From positions 16,398,871 through 16,462,870 of the forward strand of contig NC_030855.1 of the NCBI RefSeq assembly GCF_000208745.1: a stretch of 64,000 nt of DNA, written 5' to 3'. Shown one piece after another: positions 12,019 through 24,331 of the stretch (the stretch's first letter is position 1; each line of letters begins with the position of its first letter). This DNA is from Theobroma cacao (Eukaryota; Streptophyta; Magnoliopsida; Malvales; Malvaceae). Both the position numbers and the translations under genes were made by a program. The notes under the pieces are model-generated. The model worked only from the letters and a program-made list of their open reading frames with translations. It ran no database searches and had not been told where the DNA came from.

Positions 12019-12465
12019 TTTACATACTAAAATCTAGTACCAGTGCAGCGCATCTTTCATGCGTCATGCATTATATGCATTTTAAATTTACCCACTCACA
12101 GTGACAAATTAGAGGTGCTCCCATCGCCAAGCTTAACTTCAGCCTCTAATCACTTTTTAGCTCACCAATGAGTTGATTAACTCTATTTCCCCTTTAGAAC
12201 ACATCAAAACATCAAAATATTAATTAAATCCTACCTTTCAAAAAATGCCAACTTTACCATAGTTAACTAAATCCTTAGCAATCCAACATTTAAGCTCAAA
12301 TTCTTCAATAATGATCTAAACCCATAACTTCAAAGCAGGATTGCATGAATCTAAACTCCAAACTCAAGCAAAATTAATGGGGATTCACCAAAGCTAGAAA
12401 AATTGAATTTCAAGGTTATTAACTGATTATATTGAAAATCAATCAATGAAAGCATGTAATCTTAC
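10993..12465 (-). other. Predicted LTR leader intron (element A 3' LTR)
   Basis: On minus: TATTTAAG box at 12580-12573, leader with AAACCCTAA, donor TTGAG|GTAAGA at 12465, and an acceptor GTGTAG|ATAAG at 10993, just after the shared ACTCACTGAGT motif. The same order is seen in the other LTRs. Splicing is a prediction only. Confidence 0.4.
11983..12010. repeat. (AC)n microsatellite
   Basis: About 14 AC units inside the LTR. Confidence 0.9.
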
Positions 12466-12572
12466 CTCAATAACATTTTCCCAAGCTCAGATTAGCTCCA
12501 AATTACTTCAAAAATCTAATTAGGGCTTAAGGTTTTAACTGGGTAGAGAGAGAGGGAGCGTTAGGGTTTTTA

Positions 12573-12580
12573 CTTAAATA
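12573..12580 (-). promoter_or_regulatory. Predicted TATA box of LTR (element A)
   Basis: TATTTAAG on minus, followed within 10-20 nt by AAACCCTAA and then a pyrimidine-rich leader. The 5' LTR copy has the equivalent ATTTAAG at 32347-32341. Confidence 0.45.
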
Positions 12581-13221
12581 AGCGGATAACTTGAGACCCT
12601 TTTTTTTATTTTTTCTTTTCCCTTGTGATGTGTAAGTACATTAATCCATGTATAGATTTCAAGCAGAATGCTCATGGCCCTAAAATGTATTAACATGTGG
12701 GGGAATGTATCAATACTTTTTCCCCTAGATACCTTCTAGGTCCTTTATACTTCAAATCTATAGATACATTTGGACAATGTATGGATAGATGTTCATCCCA
12801 TTAGGAAGGTATCGATACAATTTCATCCATATGCCTTATATTGTTCATCTTGCTGATAATGTATCAATACATTTGGGGATGTATTGATACATATTCCCCT
12901 GTATGCAGTTTTTCTAAATTCTAAACTTTTAAAAATCTAAACATAACTCCCCAAAATCATTCCCTGTTGATATCACAATACAACCAATTCATGTAACTCT
13001 AATCCGTGCACATATATCCTCAAATATAACACCAAATTCAAATCAAAACCTCAAAATATAAGATTTATCACATATTTCCATAAAAATGTTGCCCAAGTGT
13101 TAATATAAATACTGCCATGCACTTGGCATACTTAATGTATCATCAAAGTCCTCAAGATTTAATATATTTCATAAATCATTCTTAGTTAGCTTAGTTTACA
13201 CCAAAAATTGAGGGTGTTACA

Positions 13222-13236
13222 TTCTCCCCTCCTTAT
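13222..13236 (-). promoter_or_regulatory. Polypurine tract of element A
   Basis: On minus, AAGGAGGGGAGAA directly precedes the LTR start TGTAACACCC: a typical gypsy plus-strand primer. Confidence 0.85.
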
Positions 13237-13282
13237 AGGAAATTCATTCATGAATTTAAATACACCACACATTACAAATATT

Positions 13283-15488
13283 TTAAGCCTCAAATAAATG
13301 GGGATACTTCTCTCGCATTTCTACTTCAAGTTTCCATGTGGCTTCCTCAACTGAATGGCTTCACCACAACACTTTTACCATAGCAATGTCTTTTGAGCGA
13401 AGCTGTTTTACTTGCCGATCCAATAGGGCTACAAAGTGTTCCTCATAACTAAGTTCGTATTGTAACTGGAATTTATCATATCTTATCACATACGAAGGGT
13501 TGGAAACATACTTCCTAAGCATGAATATATGAGAAATCGGATGAACATCAAACAAATTCGGTGGTAACGCTAAGTGATAAGCAACTGTGCCTATGCCTCT
13601 TAATACCTTAAAAGGTCTTATGTACTTGGGACTCAATTTCCCTTTATTTCCAATCTTTTAACTCTTGTGGTTGGCGAGATTTTTAAAAACACATAGTCAT
13701 CAACTTCAAATTTCTAGGGCTTTTGCCTATTATCAGCATAGGATTTCTTACGACTTTGAGCTCTTAGCATCCTTTCTTGAATCACATGGATGAATCACTC
13801 AGCTTCGTTCCTCAACCTCAAGCTAACCAAGATGTGAACCATCTCCGGTCCCAAGAGTGTTTGTTCCTCAACCTCAAGCTAACCAATAGGCGATCTTCAT
13901 CTTCACCCTTATAATGCCACATACAAAGCCATACCAATTGTGGTTTGATAACTATTGTTATAAGCAAACTCAGCCAAAGGCAAATAATGGTTCCACGAGA
14001 CTCCAAAGACGAGCACAATTGCTCTTAACATATCCTCGCGCATTTGAATGGTGTCATCCTTTTGTGGGTGAAAAGCCGTACTAAAATCCAATCTTGTGCC
14101 TAAGGCCTCTTGTAGTTTCTTCCAAAATTGGCTCGTGAATTGCTACCCTCTATTGAACACGATCATTATCGGAACATTATGTTGCCTAAAACCTCATTAA
14201 TAAAAATTTAGATGTACCGAGCTGCTCTGTACTTAGTCTAGATCTATAAAAAATAAGCTGATTAGTGAGCTGATCAATTATCACCTTAATGGCATCATAG
14301 CTAGTTCTAGCTCATTGTAAACCCATCACAAATTATATTCTAACATGTTCCCACTTCCACTTAGGTATCAGTAATGGTTGCAACAATCCTAAAGGTCTCT
14401 AATGTTTGGCCTTCACTTGCTTGTTAGTCAAACACTTAAAGACATATTTAGCCACATCTCTCTTTAATCTTAGCCACCAATAGATAAACTTCAAATCATG
14501 ATACATCCTCATGGCTCTTGGGTGTATCACATAGGCTGCCACATGAGTGTCTTCCAAAATCTCATTTCTTAGATCATCCATATTCAGCACATAAACTCGT
14601 GATAGACAATATATCATTAAACCATCAATGTCGCGCACAAAGTCTTGAGCTTTATGTTCACTCATGTATCCAAATGCTTTCACCATATATTCATTTTGAT
14701 CTTGGGCAGCTTTAATTCTGTCTAATATCATTGGTCGAACTCTAAAATGTGCCAAAAAGGTGTTCAAATGATTAATCTATAAATGTACTCCCATATTTCC
14801 TAGATCATATAAACTCTGCACCAAAGATCGTCTCTCTATAGTCACATGGGCTAAACTCCCCATTGACTTCTGGCCTAAAGCATTTGCTACTACATTCACC
14901 TTACCAGGATGGTAGAATATGATGTAGTCATAATCTTTCAATAACTTCAACCGCTTACGCTGTCTCAAATTCAAATCTCTTTGCAGTATATACTTCAAGC
15001 TCTTATGATTGGTATATATCTCACAAGTTTCATCATAAAGATAATGGCGCTATAATTTCAAAGAAAACACAATTGAAACCATCTCTAAGTCATGCGTAGG
15101 ATAGTTTTATTCATGTCTCCTTTACTCTCAAGAGGCATATGCTATTATTTTTGCGTGTTGCATCAACACGCAACCTAATCCAATCCGTGATGCATCACAG
15201 TACATGGTATAGCCTTTGGATCCACACAGTAGGCTTAACACAAGTGCAAAAGTGAATAGGCTTTAAGCCTTTGGAAACAAGCCCCACATGCATCAAACCA
15301 GTTGAACTTCACTCTGTTTTGAGTTTGTCTTGTCGAACGGGATGCAATCTTAAAAAATTTTTGCATGAACTGTCTATAATATCCAGTTATACCTAGAAAA
15401 CTTTTAACTTCTATTGCAAATATCTGCCTTGGCCAATTTTTCATAGCTTCTACTTGACTAGGATCGACTTGCACCCCTTGTTCAGACT
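13283..15488 (-). pseudogene. Element A pol: reverse transcriptase end, RNase H, integrase, chromodomain
   Basis: Reading minus from 15488: RT end and RNase H start (SQVEAMKNWPR, KSFLGITGYYRQF), RNase H C-part at 14998-14777 (YHPGKVNVVANAL, KSMGSLAH), integrase zinc domain at 14767-14399 (HPRAMRMYHDLKFIYWW, KCLTNKQVKA), integrase core near 14091 (DFSTAFHPQ, HYLPLAEFAYNNSYQ), and C-domain at 13636-13361 (SHIFMLRKYVSNPSYVI). The end reads VKVLW, stop, then EEATWKLEVEMREKYPHLFE, a group II chromodomain-like tail, stop at 13283. This order and tail fit Tekay/Del chromoviruses. Several stops and shifts show that it is inactive. It continues at 18457 beyond a nested LTR. Confidence 0.85.
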
Positions 15489-15493
15489 CAACG
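15489..15493. repeat. Target site duplication CAACG (left)
   Basis: CAACG before TGTCACGACCC; repeated at 18457-18461 after GGTCTCACA. Confidence 0.9.
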
Positions 15494-16439
15494 TGTCACG
15501 ACCCAATTTCCCGGGCCATGACCAGCGCATGAGTTCAATGAGCATAGCTCACTAAGCCCAAGCAAGCCTATCCATTTACCTTTGCTTAACAAATTTATCA
15601 TATCATGCATACACACACACCTTTTCCTGGGTGTGAACATAGCCAAAACATAATGGCATTATCGATAATAATATACATGCACTATACCAGTCATGTATTT
15701 AGCAATTTACATTGCATACACATATTCACATTGTTAGATTGTATTCACAATACAAAAGAACCCATGACTTCCAACTGAGACATTTACAATAAAATGGATT
15801 ACTATCGAATACCAGACACATACCTAGGAGATGCACTACGGGGACTCTTCGATCTAGGGTCCAACAATCACCTGATCTGAAAACATGAATTTTTATAAAA
15901 CGTGAGTACAATACTCAATGAGTGAACAAGAAGGGAACAAGCATACCATAAGGACTGTTTATCGAAATCATGATGCATTCATTTTCTCAAAACCATGCAA
16001 TTGTTTTAGCTCCTTTAAACCCCTCATGTAAACCCCACATGAGTAAATCGCTTTACAAAAATCCATGCTCAACTATGGTACCAAAGAAATGGGAAAAATG
16101 GCAAAAACCCACAAGTTAGCAAAATGGACAAAAAGTTTCTCACTGTAGCAAGAACCAGTTCTGGTGAAGGCCCTCAAACCTGAGAGTTTCTCGCTGTAGC
16201 GAGAATGAATTTCACTGCAGCGAAACAGAGCAACAAGAGAAAAGTTTCCCTTCACTCAACAAAAGGGCCATCCTACTAAACCAATAAAATCAACATAAAA
16301 CTCATGAAAATTCCTAAAGTGCAATGTATCAAATTTCACATATATGTCAACCATATATCACATTCATGAGCTTCCATTTCATAAGTCTAGATATACATAA
16401 TTTGATAGACAAACATCAATATCATCATAATCACGCCCG

Positions 16440-16615
16440 GCTCATGTACATCCCCCCACATCTTGCACATAGCCGGCACCATTGTGTGCATCCCCCCACA
16501 TCGTGCACAATCAGTGCCATCATGTACATCCCCCCACATCGTGCACACGGGCATTATCATCATCCATCTCTCACGCCACCATCATCACCGGCATGTGCAT
16601 CCCCCCAATCGTGCA
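16440..16615. repeat. LTR minisatellite, four units
   Basis: Four imperfect copies of CATCCCCCCACATCGTGCAC, 35-70 bp apart, with self-complementary arms GTGCA/TGCAC. The same repeat is in LTR copy 3. Not CRISPR: spacing is irregular and the spacers resemble each other. Confidence 0.85.
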
Positions 16616-16661
16616 CACACACGGTTACAGTCATTATACATAATATCATTCATCATGCACA

Positions 16662-16662
<1 letters not shown>

Positions 16663-16711
<49 letters not shown>

Positions 16712-16712
16712 C
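16663..16712. repeat. (AC)n(AT)n microsatellite
   Basis: Compound dinucleotide tract directly beyond the minisatellite. Confidence 0.95.
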
Positions 16713-18456
16713 ATCATATTGTAATAATGCATGAATCCATAGCAATCACATATCACAACATCAAACCATTTAACAAAGCTTGTTCCCAAGGTACATTTTC
16801 TAAGACAAGTTGGATAGAATCTTTCATATTCCCCAAAACAAGTTTGAAATGTAAGTCCACTCACCGATATCGAAAATCTGGATTCCGAGTGCACTCGGAC
16901 TAATAGTCCTCAAGCGCAATTCCTTTGCCTTTTCCGGACGTCTCACTACCTTGACAAATAACAAAGTCAAGGAATTTACTATATTGTCCCTAAATTGATA
17001 TAAATTAATTTAAACTACTAATGCTTGATATGTAAATGCAAAAATATGTCCGATTACCGCTTAATCACGGTATCGATTAAATTCGACCGATCACCCGATT
17101 AATCGGCGATTGTGTCCAAATCACCTCCAAATTAATTCATTTCTCCTCTAATACCTTAATTTACCACATACATTTAAATAAAGCCAAATTCAGCATTAGA
17201 ACCCTCACAGTTCCTTATAGAAAAATTTGGTCATTTGGTGCACTAGCATCGAATTTTTTTCTACATAACCGTTTCACCTTAATTCATCATTTTCCATGCC
17301 ATTTTCCTTGAAATAAAAACAATCCCCCATTGATATTCAGCCCTCATGGTTCGACCAACAAGGAACCCTAGAGAAATTGAATATTTCTTTTGTGTTTTTG
17401 TTCATAACCATGCTTAACTATCCCTAAACACTAACATAGTCTAAAATCAAATTATTCCAACAACAATTCCTCTTCCATACCCATTTTTCAGAATTGAATT
17501 CATCATGATAACTCAATATTCAACCATGGAAATCAAGAACAAAAGCATGGGTAAGCTAGGTATCAAGGAGAATTAAAGAAATTCTAACTTACCTAGCTTG
17601 TTTCCTTGATTTCTTCACTTTTTCTTTGAATTTCCACCTAGGTTTTCTTGTTTTTCCCTTTGTTCTTCCTTTCTTCTTGTTGCTGGTTGCCTAGGCCAAA
17701 TATGGTGAGAGAATTGGGGATTTAATAGGCTGATTTCTATAGAAAATAATAAAATAATCAAGCATGCCACGTGTCACATGCTTATTGGCCCCATTTTTTA
17801 ACTTTTTGACTTTTTCTTCTTAATTTTTCACTACAAATATTCTGGTATTTATCCAACCTACCACAATTAAAATCCCTTGGTCTTGAAAAGTGCTGGGAAG
17901 AAAAATTTACCGATTTGCCCCTGAGATAAAAAAATTACGATTTTACCCCTATACTCTGAAATGTATCAGAATCACATTATTTCTACTTTTCAACCTCAAA
18001 TAACACTAATATTGATCAATATTAACCAAATGGGGCAAAAATCGTTTTATAAAAATTTCCGTTTAGTTCTTTACTGGTAAAATTACCATTTTACCCTTGT
18101 GCTCTAAAAATATCGGGAATCACAATTTTTCACTGCTAAACATCATTTTATACTCCAATAATCATAATTATATTTCATATAATTATTCTTGGTCAAATGT
18201 GATCAAATCTTGGCTAAAAATCTCCATCTTATCATCAAATGGTAAAATGACCGTTTTGTCCTTAATCGGTCAATTTTCTTGATGGACTCCAAACTGGACC
18301 TTGAACTCCAAATCACTATTCTAAGCCATTCTGTGGGTTTCAAAATTTTCAAATTCCTCTTAGAATTTCTATTTGAACTAGTTCAAGGTTCGATTTAACT
18401 TAGTTGTACCACTCGGTACAATACTGTCTTTTAATCGAGCTTGACAAGGTCTCACA

Positions 18457-19712
18457 CAACGTGTCTCAAGAAACTGAATTTTATTCAGCCAAAATTCACA
18501 TTTCTAAAATTTAGAGTATAACCTATGCTCTCTCAAGTTTTGCAACATAATTCTCAAGTGTTGCGCATGTTCTTCCGAGCTCTTAGAATACACCAATATG
18601 TCGTCCATGAATTTGACCATAAATTAATCCAACTATGCCTGGAACACTCTATTCATCAAATCCATAAAAGTTGTAAGGGCATTAATAAGTCCAAACGACA
18701 TCACTAAAAATTCACAATGCCCTTAATTGGTGATATCTTGAGTGTAAATCAAACTTTGAAAAGTACACTACACCCTGCAACTACTCAAACAAGTCATCAA
18801 TCATCGGGAATGGATATTTGTTCTTGATTGTCACTTTATTAAGCTACCGATAGTCAATAAATAACTGAAGACTACCATCATCTTTCCTCATGAATAGCAC
18901 CAGAGCTCCCCAAGGAGACACATTAGGGCAAATAAAATCCTTACTCAGTAAATCTTCCCATTACACCTTAAGCTCTCTTAATTTAATCAGTGCCATTCGA
19001 TGTGGAGGTATATGAATTGGCTTTGTATCTGGAATCAAATCAATATAAAATTCAATTTTCCTCTCGGGAGGTAATCTAGGCAATTCATTTGAAAATATGT
19101 CTGAATATCCATCTACTATTGATACGTAACCCACACTCTTAGCATTCATCGAAGCATCGTTTGTCATTGTTAGATACACTTGGCTTTCTTGCCCTGGTAT
19201 TTGTCTAACGACCATAGCTAACTTGACTCCCGCAAACATTGAACTATCATTTCCATAAATCATAAATAAGGGTTCCCATGGGAACTTAAACTTCACAAGC
19301 TTACGTAGAAATCTACCTTAGCGAAGCAAGACACTAACCAATCCATTCCCAATATCACATCAAAGTCTAAAGTTAGTAGTAACACCAAGTCTGCTAACAT
19401 GTCCTTGCTCTTAATGTGGACCACATAGGACTTATACACATACTCTGTTACAAATATCTCTTTTGAGGGAGTAGTCACAATTAAAGGCTTATCCATACTA
19501 CTACAAAACTTATCCAACTTCGGCAAAAAAGGTGAAGACACAAAGGAATGTGTCGATCCAAGATCAAATAAAACCAAAGCTTCGGTACCATGAATAGAAA
19601 GTGTACATGCAACCACTACATTACAAGTTTGAGCATCTTGCGGTGTCAAAGCAAACACCCGCGCTTGACATCTTCCATCATTACTTGATTGTGCTGGTCT
19701 ACCTTGTGATGA
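18457..19712 (-). pseudogene. Element A pol: aspartic protease and N-terminal reverse transcriptase
   Basis: On minus the region starts in frame after the gag end (SNDGRCQARVFALTPQDA), then the retropepsin-like site TEALVLFDLGSTHSFVS (usual D-S/T-G altered to D-L-G) and DVILGMDWL near 19340. Next is the RT entry segment (YSDIFSNELPRLPPERKIE, then DLIPDTKPIHIPP-RMA) at about 19110-18970, and the RT core with a [15 protein letters not shown] site near 18600 on minus. It has stops and shifts. It is bounded by Athila-like element B (from 19713, TSD) and by LTR copy 2. Confidence 0.82.
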
Positions 19713-19717
19713 TAAGG
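19713..19717. repeat. Target site duplication of element B (left, TAAGG)
   Basis: TAAGG before TGATAACTC; the right copy after AACA is TGAGG (28986-28990), one mismatch. Removing B reconnects the gag of element A (28991 on) with its protease in one frame. Confidence 0.65.
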
Positions 19718-19758
19718 TGATAACTCTATGATATAGAGTTATTTGAGTTTAATTTTGA
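19718..19758 (+). repeat. 5' LTR remnant of element B
   Basis: Matches 24332-24348 joined to 27500-27525 and then diverges, which marks an internal deletion breakpoint. Confidence 0.7.
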
Positions 19759-21165
19759 GCTCACTAGGCCTTATATGACGTAGGTCGTGACCCCCTCTAA
19801 AGTGGGTTGCCAATTAGGCTACCCACTACCTAGTAGCCCATTTACCCATTTGCCCATTTACCCATTACTCACTAACCATAACCCATTTTTTTTATATGGG
19901 CTGCCAATAATAGGCAGCCCATTACCCAACAAAAACCCTTTTCTTTATTTATTTTCTTTTCATATATTTTTATTTATTATTTATTTTATTTCTCTATATT
20001 AATCTTTATTTATTTATTTTTTTGTAGCAAAAAAAATTTCCTACAAGTGACAATGAAGATCATAAGGACGAGGAGGAGAATTAGAGCTTCTCCAAGATTC
20101 ATCCAACCTTCAGGGGAGTATTCTTTACCTTTCTTTTATTTTTCTAACATTGAGGACAATGTTAGGTTTAAGTTGAGAGGGGTGAATTTATTTTTCTGGT
20201 GGTAAATATTCTGTGGAAGTTTTAGATTTAATTTTATTTGTATGTTCATCTAGATTTATAAATCATTTAAGATTAGTTGGTAAAGGAATTTATTTCTTGT
20301 TTGAATTTTAGGAATCTAGAGTAAAGTTATGCCTATTTTTTCCATAATTTCTTTATCCAATTATGATAACTAGTTGTCTTGAATTTTTAGCTTTTGGTGA
20401 ATAAGGTTTTTGTTTGGATTCATGCTAAATTTTTTTGTTAAGTATTATTGTTAGGATGTGATTTTCACAATTTTGAGCACTATATTTTTTACTTTGAATT
20501 AATCGAATATCTAGAGAAGGTTTATATTGATATAAATTTTATATTATGTCATGAATTCTAGAATTTGCTTGATTTTTTCTTGAAGTGAAATCTTAGGTAA
20601 TACTTAGTTAGGAAGATGATTTAGGCAATCTTTCGACTGTTTGAGCCTAAAAAGCCAACCTTATTAAATTTTTATCCCTAGTATACCCCTTTTGAGCCTA
20701 ACTTCCCTTTTCTTTGTTTAACTATATAATAATTGAGCTTAGCGTTAAAATTAATCTTCCAATTTTTCAACCCTCACTCCTAAGCATGTATATTATTTTA
20801 GGAAATATAAATTGAGCTAAATGTTGAAATAGGTGGAAAGGTGATGTTGATGTGAGAAAAAAAAAGTTCAAAATATGACGAATAACCCCACTACCTATAA
20901 TATAAAGAAAATAAGTTTAGGAGTGTGAAATTGTGAAAAAAAAATATGTTGAAAAAAAAAAGGTGTTTTAAATGAAAGAAAAGTTCAAATGTGGAAGAAA
21001 AGGCATACTGGGAGAAGGAAAATAGAGCTCTATATATATAGGTCTTATAATAATTATGTGCTTAGGGTGATTTGAGCCACATTAATATCCTTTATCATAC
21101 TTAGACCCTAGCCATACATTACAAGCCTATTAAAGTCATATTGATCCCTAGCTTTGTATTGGTCT
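19759..21165 (+). other. 3' untranslated part of element B
   Basis: A short repeat CCCATTTACC (19836-19880) and a pair GGGCTGCCAATA/GGCAGCCCA (19907-19921) that can fold back, then long AT-rich text with the ACATTGAGGACAATG phrase at 20140. No coding region was recognised. It resumes at 23943-24331 beyond LTR copy 3. Confidence 0.5.
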
Positions 21166-21538
21166 ACATTTGTCATGACCCAAATTTTCGGCCATGACAG
21201 GTGCATGGGCCCAATGGACGTAGTCCACTAAGCCCAAGCAAGCCTACTATTATCCTGCTCATTACTCCATCAAATATTACTAAGTCACATTTTATAACTT
21301 TGGATCAAAATGGTGATAGACATTGCCAACTCGTACTAGCGTTACTCGTTTAAAATATACATACATTGTCTACAGTATGTACTCTAATAATTAACATCAG
21401 ATTTGTCTATACATGTCAAAAAGAGACTCGATGTCTAGCGAAAAAACTCGATGAACATATAGCTACTAAATTCCGAGACACCTACCAATAGTCGAGTCTG
21501 CAAAGGCACCTCGACCTAGTTACCAACTGCCTCGTAAT

Positions 21539-23155
21539 CTGAAAACATGAAGTTGAAAACGGTGAGTATAAACCCAGTGAGTGAACAAGGAAGGGAACAA
21601 GCAATTGATAAGGAAGAATTTGGAAATCGTGATGTACTTGTTTTGAAAACAATGCAATTTGGTATAATTTCTTTCCCAAACCCCCTTGTTTTGGTCACTG
21701 ATCAGTGGACTCTTAGTATTGCAAAGACTCATGCTCAATCATGAAGATAAGGGAGTGGAGGAAATTATATCAAAACCCGAGCAAGGTAGCAACATGACAA
21801 CACGTTTCTCACTGTAGAAAAAGGCATTCTCAGTTTGTATATGGTTCGATTTTTCAGCATATCTTTCACTACATGGGTCCAATTGACATGCTTTTTAGGT
21901 CGTTAGAAAGCTAAGAGGCAGGACTACGACTTTAATGTTTACCAATTTGCCTAGTTCTAATCAAAAAGTGGTCAAAATTGCTATTAAAGTGATAGTACCA
22001 TACCACCACCCAAAATTTCTGGCAACAGCGAGAATCCATTTCGCTGCAGCCAAATTCCTTGTTGCAATGAACACCAATTTGACAATATTTAGCAACTTTC
22101 AATGTTCAACATGCAAGATTCACATATGCAAAACCATATACCATACTCATGAACTTTGATTTCATAAACATAGATGCATATATAGAAATGCATAGATAAA
22201 CACCAATATCAGTATAATCACACCTAACTCATGTACATCCCCCCTACATCGTGCATATAGTCGGCACCATCATGTGCATCCCCCCACATCGTGCATAATC
22301 AGTGCCATCGTGTACATCCCCCCACATTGTGCACATGAGCACTATCATTATCCATCTCCCACACCACTATCATCATCGGCATGTGCATCCCCCCACATCG
22401 TGGACACACACGGTTATAGTCATCATACACAATGTCAATTATCATGCACAATATACATATATATATATATCATCATAATGAAATAGTGCATGAATCCATA
22501 ACAACCACATTTCACAACTTAAAACCATTTAGCAAAAGTTTGTTCCCAAGGCACTTGTTTAAAGAAAAAGTTGAATAAAATCATTCAAGTTCTTTGTACA
22601 AAACAGTCACGATCCCAAAATGATTTTGAGATGCAGTTCACTCACCAGTAGTAGTTGAGCCTTTAGCCAACTCTAACCTCCCTGATAATCCAATTAGGAT
22701 AATGGGGCTTTGTTGGAACCTACCATCAAATTAACATCACCATAATGTCAATTCATACTTATAAACCCTAAAAGCTACCCCTTAGCTAGCTTTCAATTGC
22801 CATTTTAAATGGCTATCTATTCCCACTATTCTAGTCACAATAGAGTCAATACATAATCTCAACAATAAACCCACAATTCAATCACTAAACATTATCAACA
22901 CTTAAAACCCAATGCTAATTTACTACTCTCCTTGATAGTTTAGTAACTTTGAATTTCTTTCCAACAATTCCCAAGCTACTATAGGGCTTTTTTCTTTTTT
23001 TCTTTCTCTAAACACCTAGCTAGTGAGAGAAAGTATGGAAACAAGAGTTTTCAAGGGTTTTAAAGAGAGAGTGGAAGAGCATAAGGATTTATGAAAGGGT
23101 GCACCAAAAACATGAAAATTGGAGTTAGAGAGAGAAAGTTAGGAAGTTTTCATAC
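21539..23155 (-). other. Predicted LTR leader intron (copy 3)
   Basis: Minus strand: acceptor CATGTTTTCAG|ATTACG at 21539, just after a CTCACTGGGT motif. The donor is less certain: GCATG|GTATGA at 23155. A TATA box lies upstream. Confidence 0.3.
22230..22412. repeat. LTR minisatellite in copy 3
   Basis: Four copies of the CATCCCCCCACATCGTGCAC-type unit, as in copy 2, followed by a short (AT)n at 22452-22470. Confidence 0.85.
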
Positions 23156-23227
23156 CATGCTTCCATGGAGGAGAAACCAACGTGAGATGGGAGGAGAAGA
23201 AGAATATGAGCTGCTGGAAGAATAAGA

Positions 23228-23235
23228 TATTTATA
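23228..23235 (-). promoter_or_regulatory. TATA box of LTR copy 3
   Basis: TATAAATA on minus within GGCTATAAATATC, an excellent plant TATA box, with a leader rich in AGAGAG and the predicted donor 70-80 nt downstream. Confidence 0.55.
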
Positions 23236-24320
23236 GCCAAACTTATCCAATTCCCTTTGAAATTATGAAAATACCCTTTAGCAAGTTAACTTGTTCTTCT
23301 CCAATCCTTTGTGCAATCTTTTTATTCTTTTGACACTGGAACAAGGTCCACAATGGTCTAAACTACTCGAGTTTACGAAAACTAAAAATTTTTACTCGGG
23401 GTGCAAAATGACCATTTTGACCCTGTTGTTTCCTTCCATTTTAATTTAGTCCTCCCAACACTCATTTAACTCCAATTTCCTTCTATTACCTTATTCTACA
23501 CATGTACAAACAAAGTATGAAGTTTGTACTCCAACGCGATGTCCCCATAATATTTAAAATATTTATTTGTCCGCGCTATCTTTACTTAATAAAGACACGC
23601 GGCCCCATTAACGTCGTTTTTCTCAAAAATTCTTTCATTCTTCTTTTCCCCCACTTAGATTGACCATATACTCTTTCTTCATGGAAATTTTTGACACTGA
23701 TTAAAATATTAATATTTTAATATTATTTTATTAATAAAATATTATTTTATTCCAAAAATTTCCACTTGCCTCCTCTTGTCTCCTTGGTATCCAAAATATC
23801 TTATTATGCCTATTTAGACCTTAAAATACCATAAAACCTTCTTCTGGGAGCTTTTTAGAAGAAATGACGAAACTACCCCTAGCTTGTGTTATTACATCTA
23901 TGCTTAATTATGAGCCTATAGGGGTTGAGGTCTCACAACATTAGTGGAGAGAGAGATGAAAAGTAAACCTATAGTAATCTAGTACTAATTGGAAATTTTT
24001 GTTGGAATAAACTCATCCAGATGTCATGATATTCTTGGTAAAAGATTACACACACACACACAAAAATCCATTCGAGAATATGTTTGCATTAGATTTGAAA
24101 CATGAATTTAAATGATGCCTATATTTTTCCTTAGGTTAACGATTGATAGACATACTTTTAAGGAAATTATAGGGAATCATTGAGTTGTTGCACTTTATCT
24201 CTAGTGGTGGTAGTAGTAATAGTAGTAGTGACTATATTTATTTTAGTTTTCTTTAACTGAATCTGATTTTCATAAGTTAGTTTCTTTTCTATGTTTTGCT
24301 CAAGGACTAGCAAAATATTA

Positions 24321-24331
24321 AGTTGGGGGTG
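24321..24331 (+). promoter_or_regulatory. Polypurine tract of element B
   Basis: AGTTGGGGGTG directly before the LTR start TGATAACTC. Confidence 0.75.

Larger units (their letters stand above)
10570..13221 (-). repeat. 3' LTR of gypsy element A (Tekay/Del-like)
   Basis: A 2652-bp LTR. On minus it starts TGTAACACCC (13221) right after a polypurine tract and ends GTCGTGATA (10570, canonical CA mutated). It aligns along its length with 30518-33063; about 85 percent identity by eye in the sampled parts, so the insertion is old. It carries a (AC)n tract, a short GC-richer tandem repeat (11385-11480), a cluster of TATCGATA-type palindromes (12690-12900), and a predicted promoter and leader intron. 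Confidence 0.85.
15877..17592 (-). other. Predicted LTR leader intron (copy 2)
   Basis: Minus strand: donor CTAG|GTAAGTTAG at 17592 and acceptor TTCATGTTTTCAG|ATCAG at 15877, with the ACTCATTGAGT motif just upstream of the acceptor. A TATTAAAT box lies upstream near 17725. Prediction only. Confidence 0.4.
15494..18456 (-). mobile_element. Solo LTR copy 2 (subfamily I) inside element A RT
   Basis: A 2963-bp unit with TG...CA ends (on minus TGTGAGACCT to GGGTCGTGACA) and perfect TSD CAACG. Joining the flanks restores the RT reading of element A. No PBS, polypurine tract or coding region was seen inside, so it is best read as a solo LTR left by recombination between the two LTRs of a full element. 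It contains a minisatellite, (AC)n(AT)n, the palindrome TCTCGCTGTAGCGAGA (16189-16204), and a predicted leader intron. Confidence 0.88.
21171..23937 (-). mobile_element. Solo LTR copy 3 (subfamily I) inside element B
   Basis: A 2767-bp unit, TG...CA ends (minus: TGTGAGACCTCAACC to GGGTCATGACA), perfect TSD ACATT at 21166-21170 and 23938-23942. It aligns with copy 2 over the 3' two thirds, including the minisatellite, and with copy 1 at 23441-23820. The last 110 bp before its outer end differ from copies 1 and 4, so its 5' end has a different origin. No internal genes. Confidence 0.88.

Noticed and set aside
16324..16903. Two overlapping frames of 136 and 146 residues, histidine- and proline-rich
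   Set aside because: They are translations of the minisatellite and the (AC)n(AT)n tract.
22230..22412. Regular repeat that might suggest a CRISPR-like array
   Set aside because: Irregular spacing, imperfect units, similar spacers, and a plant LTR context.
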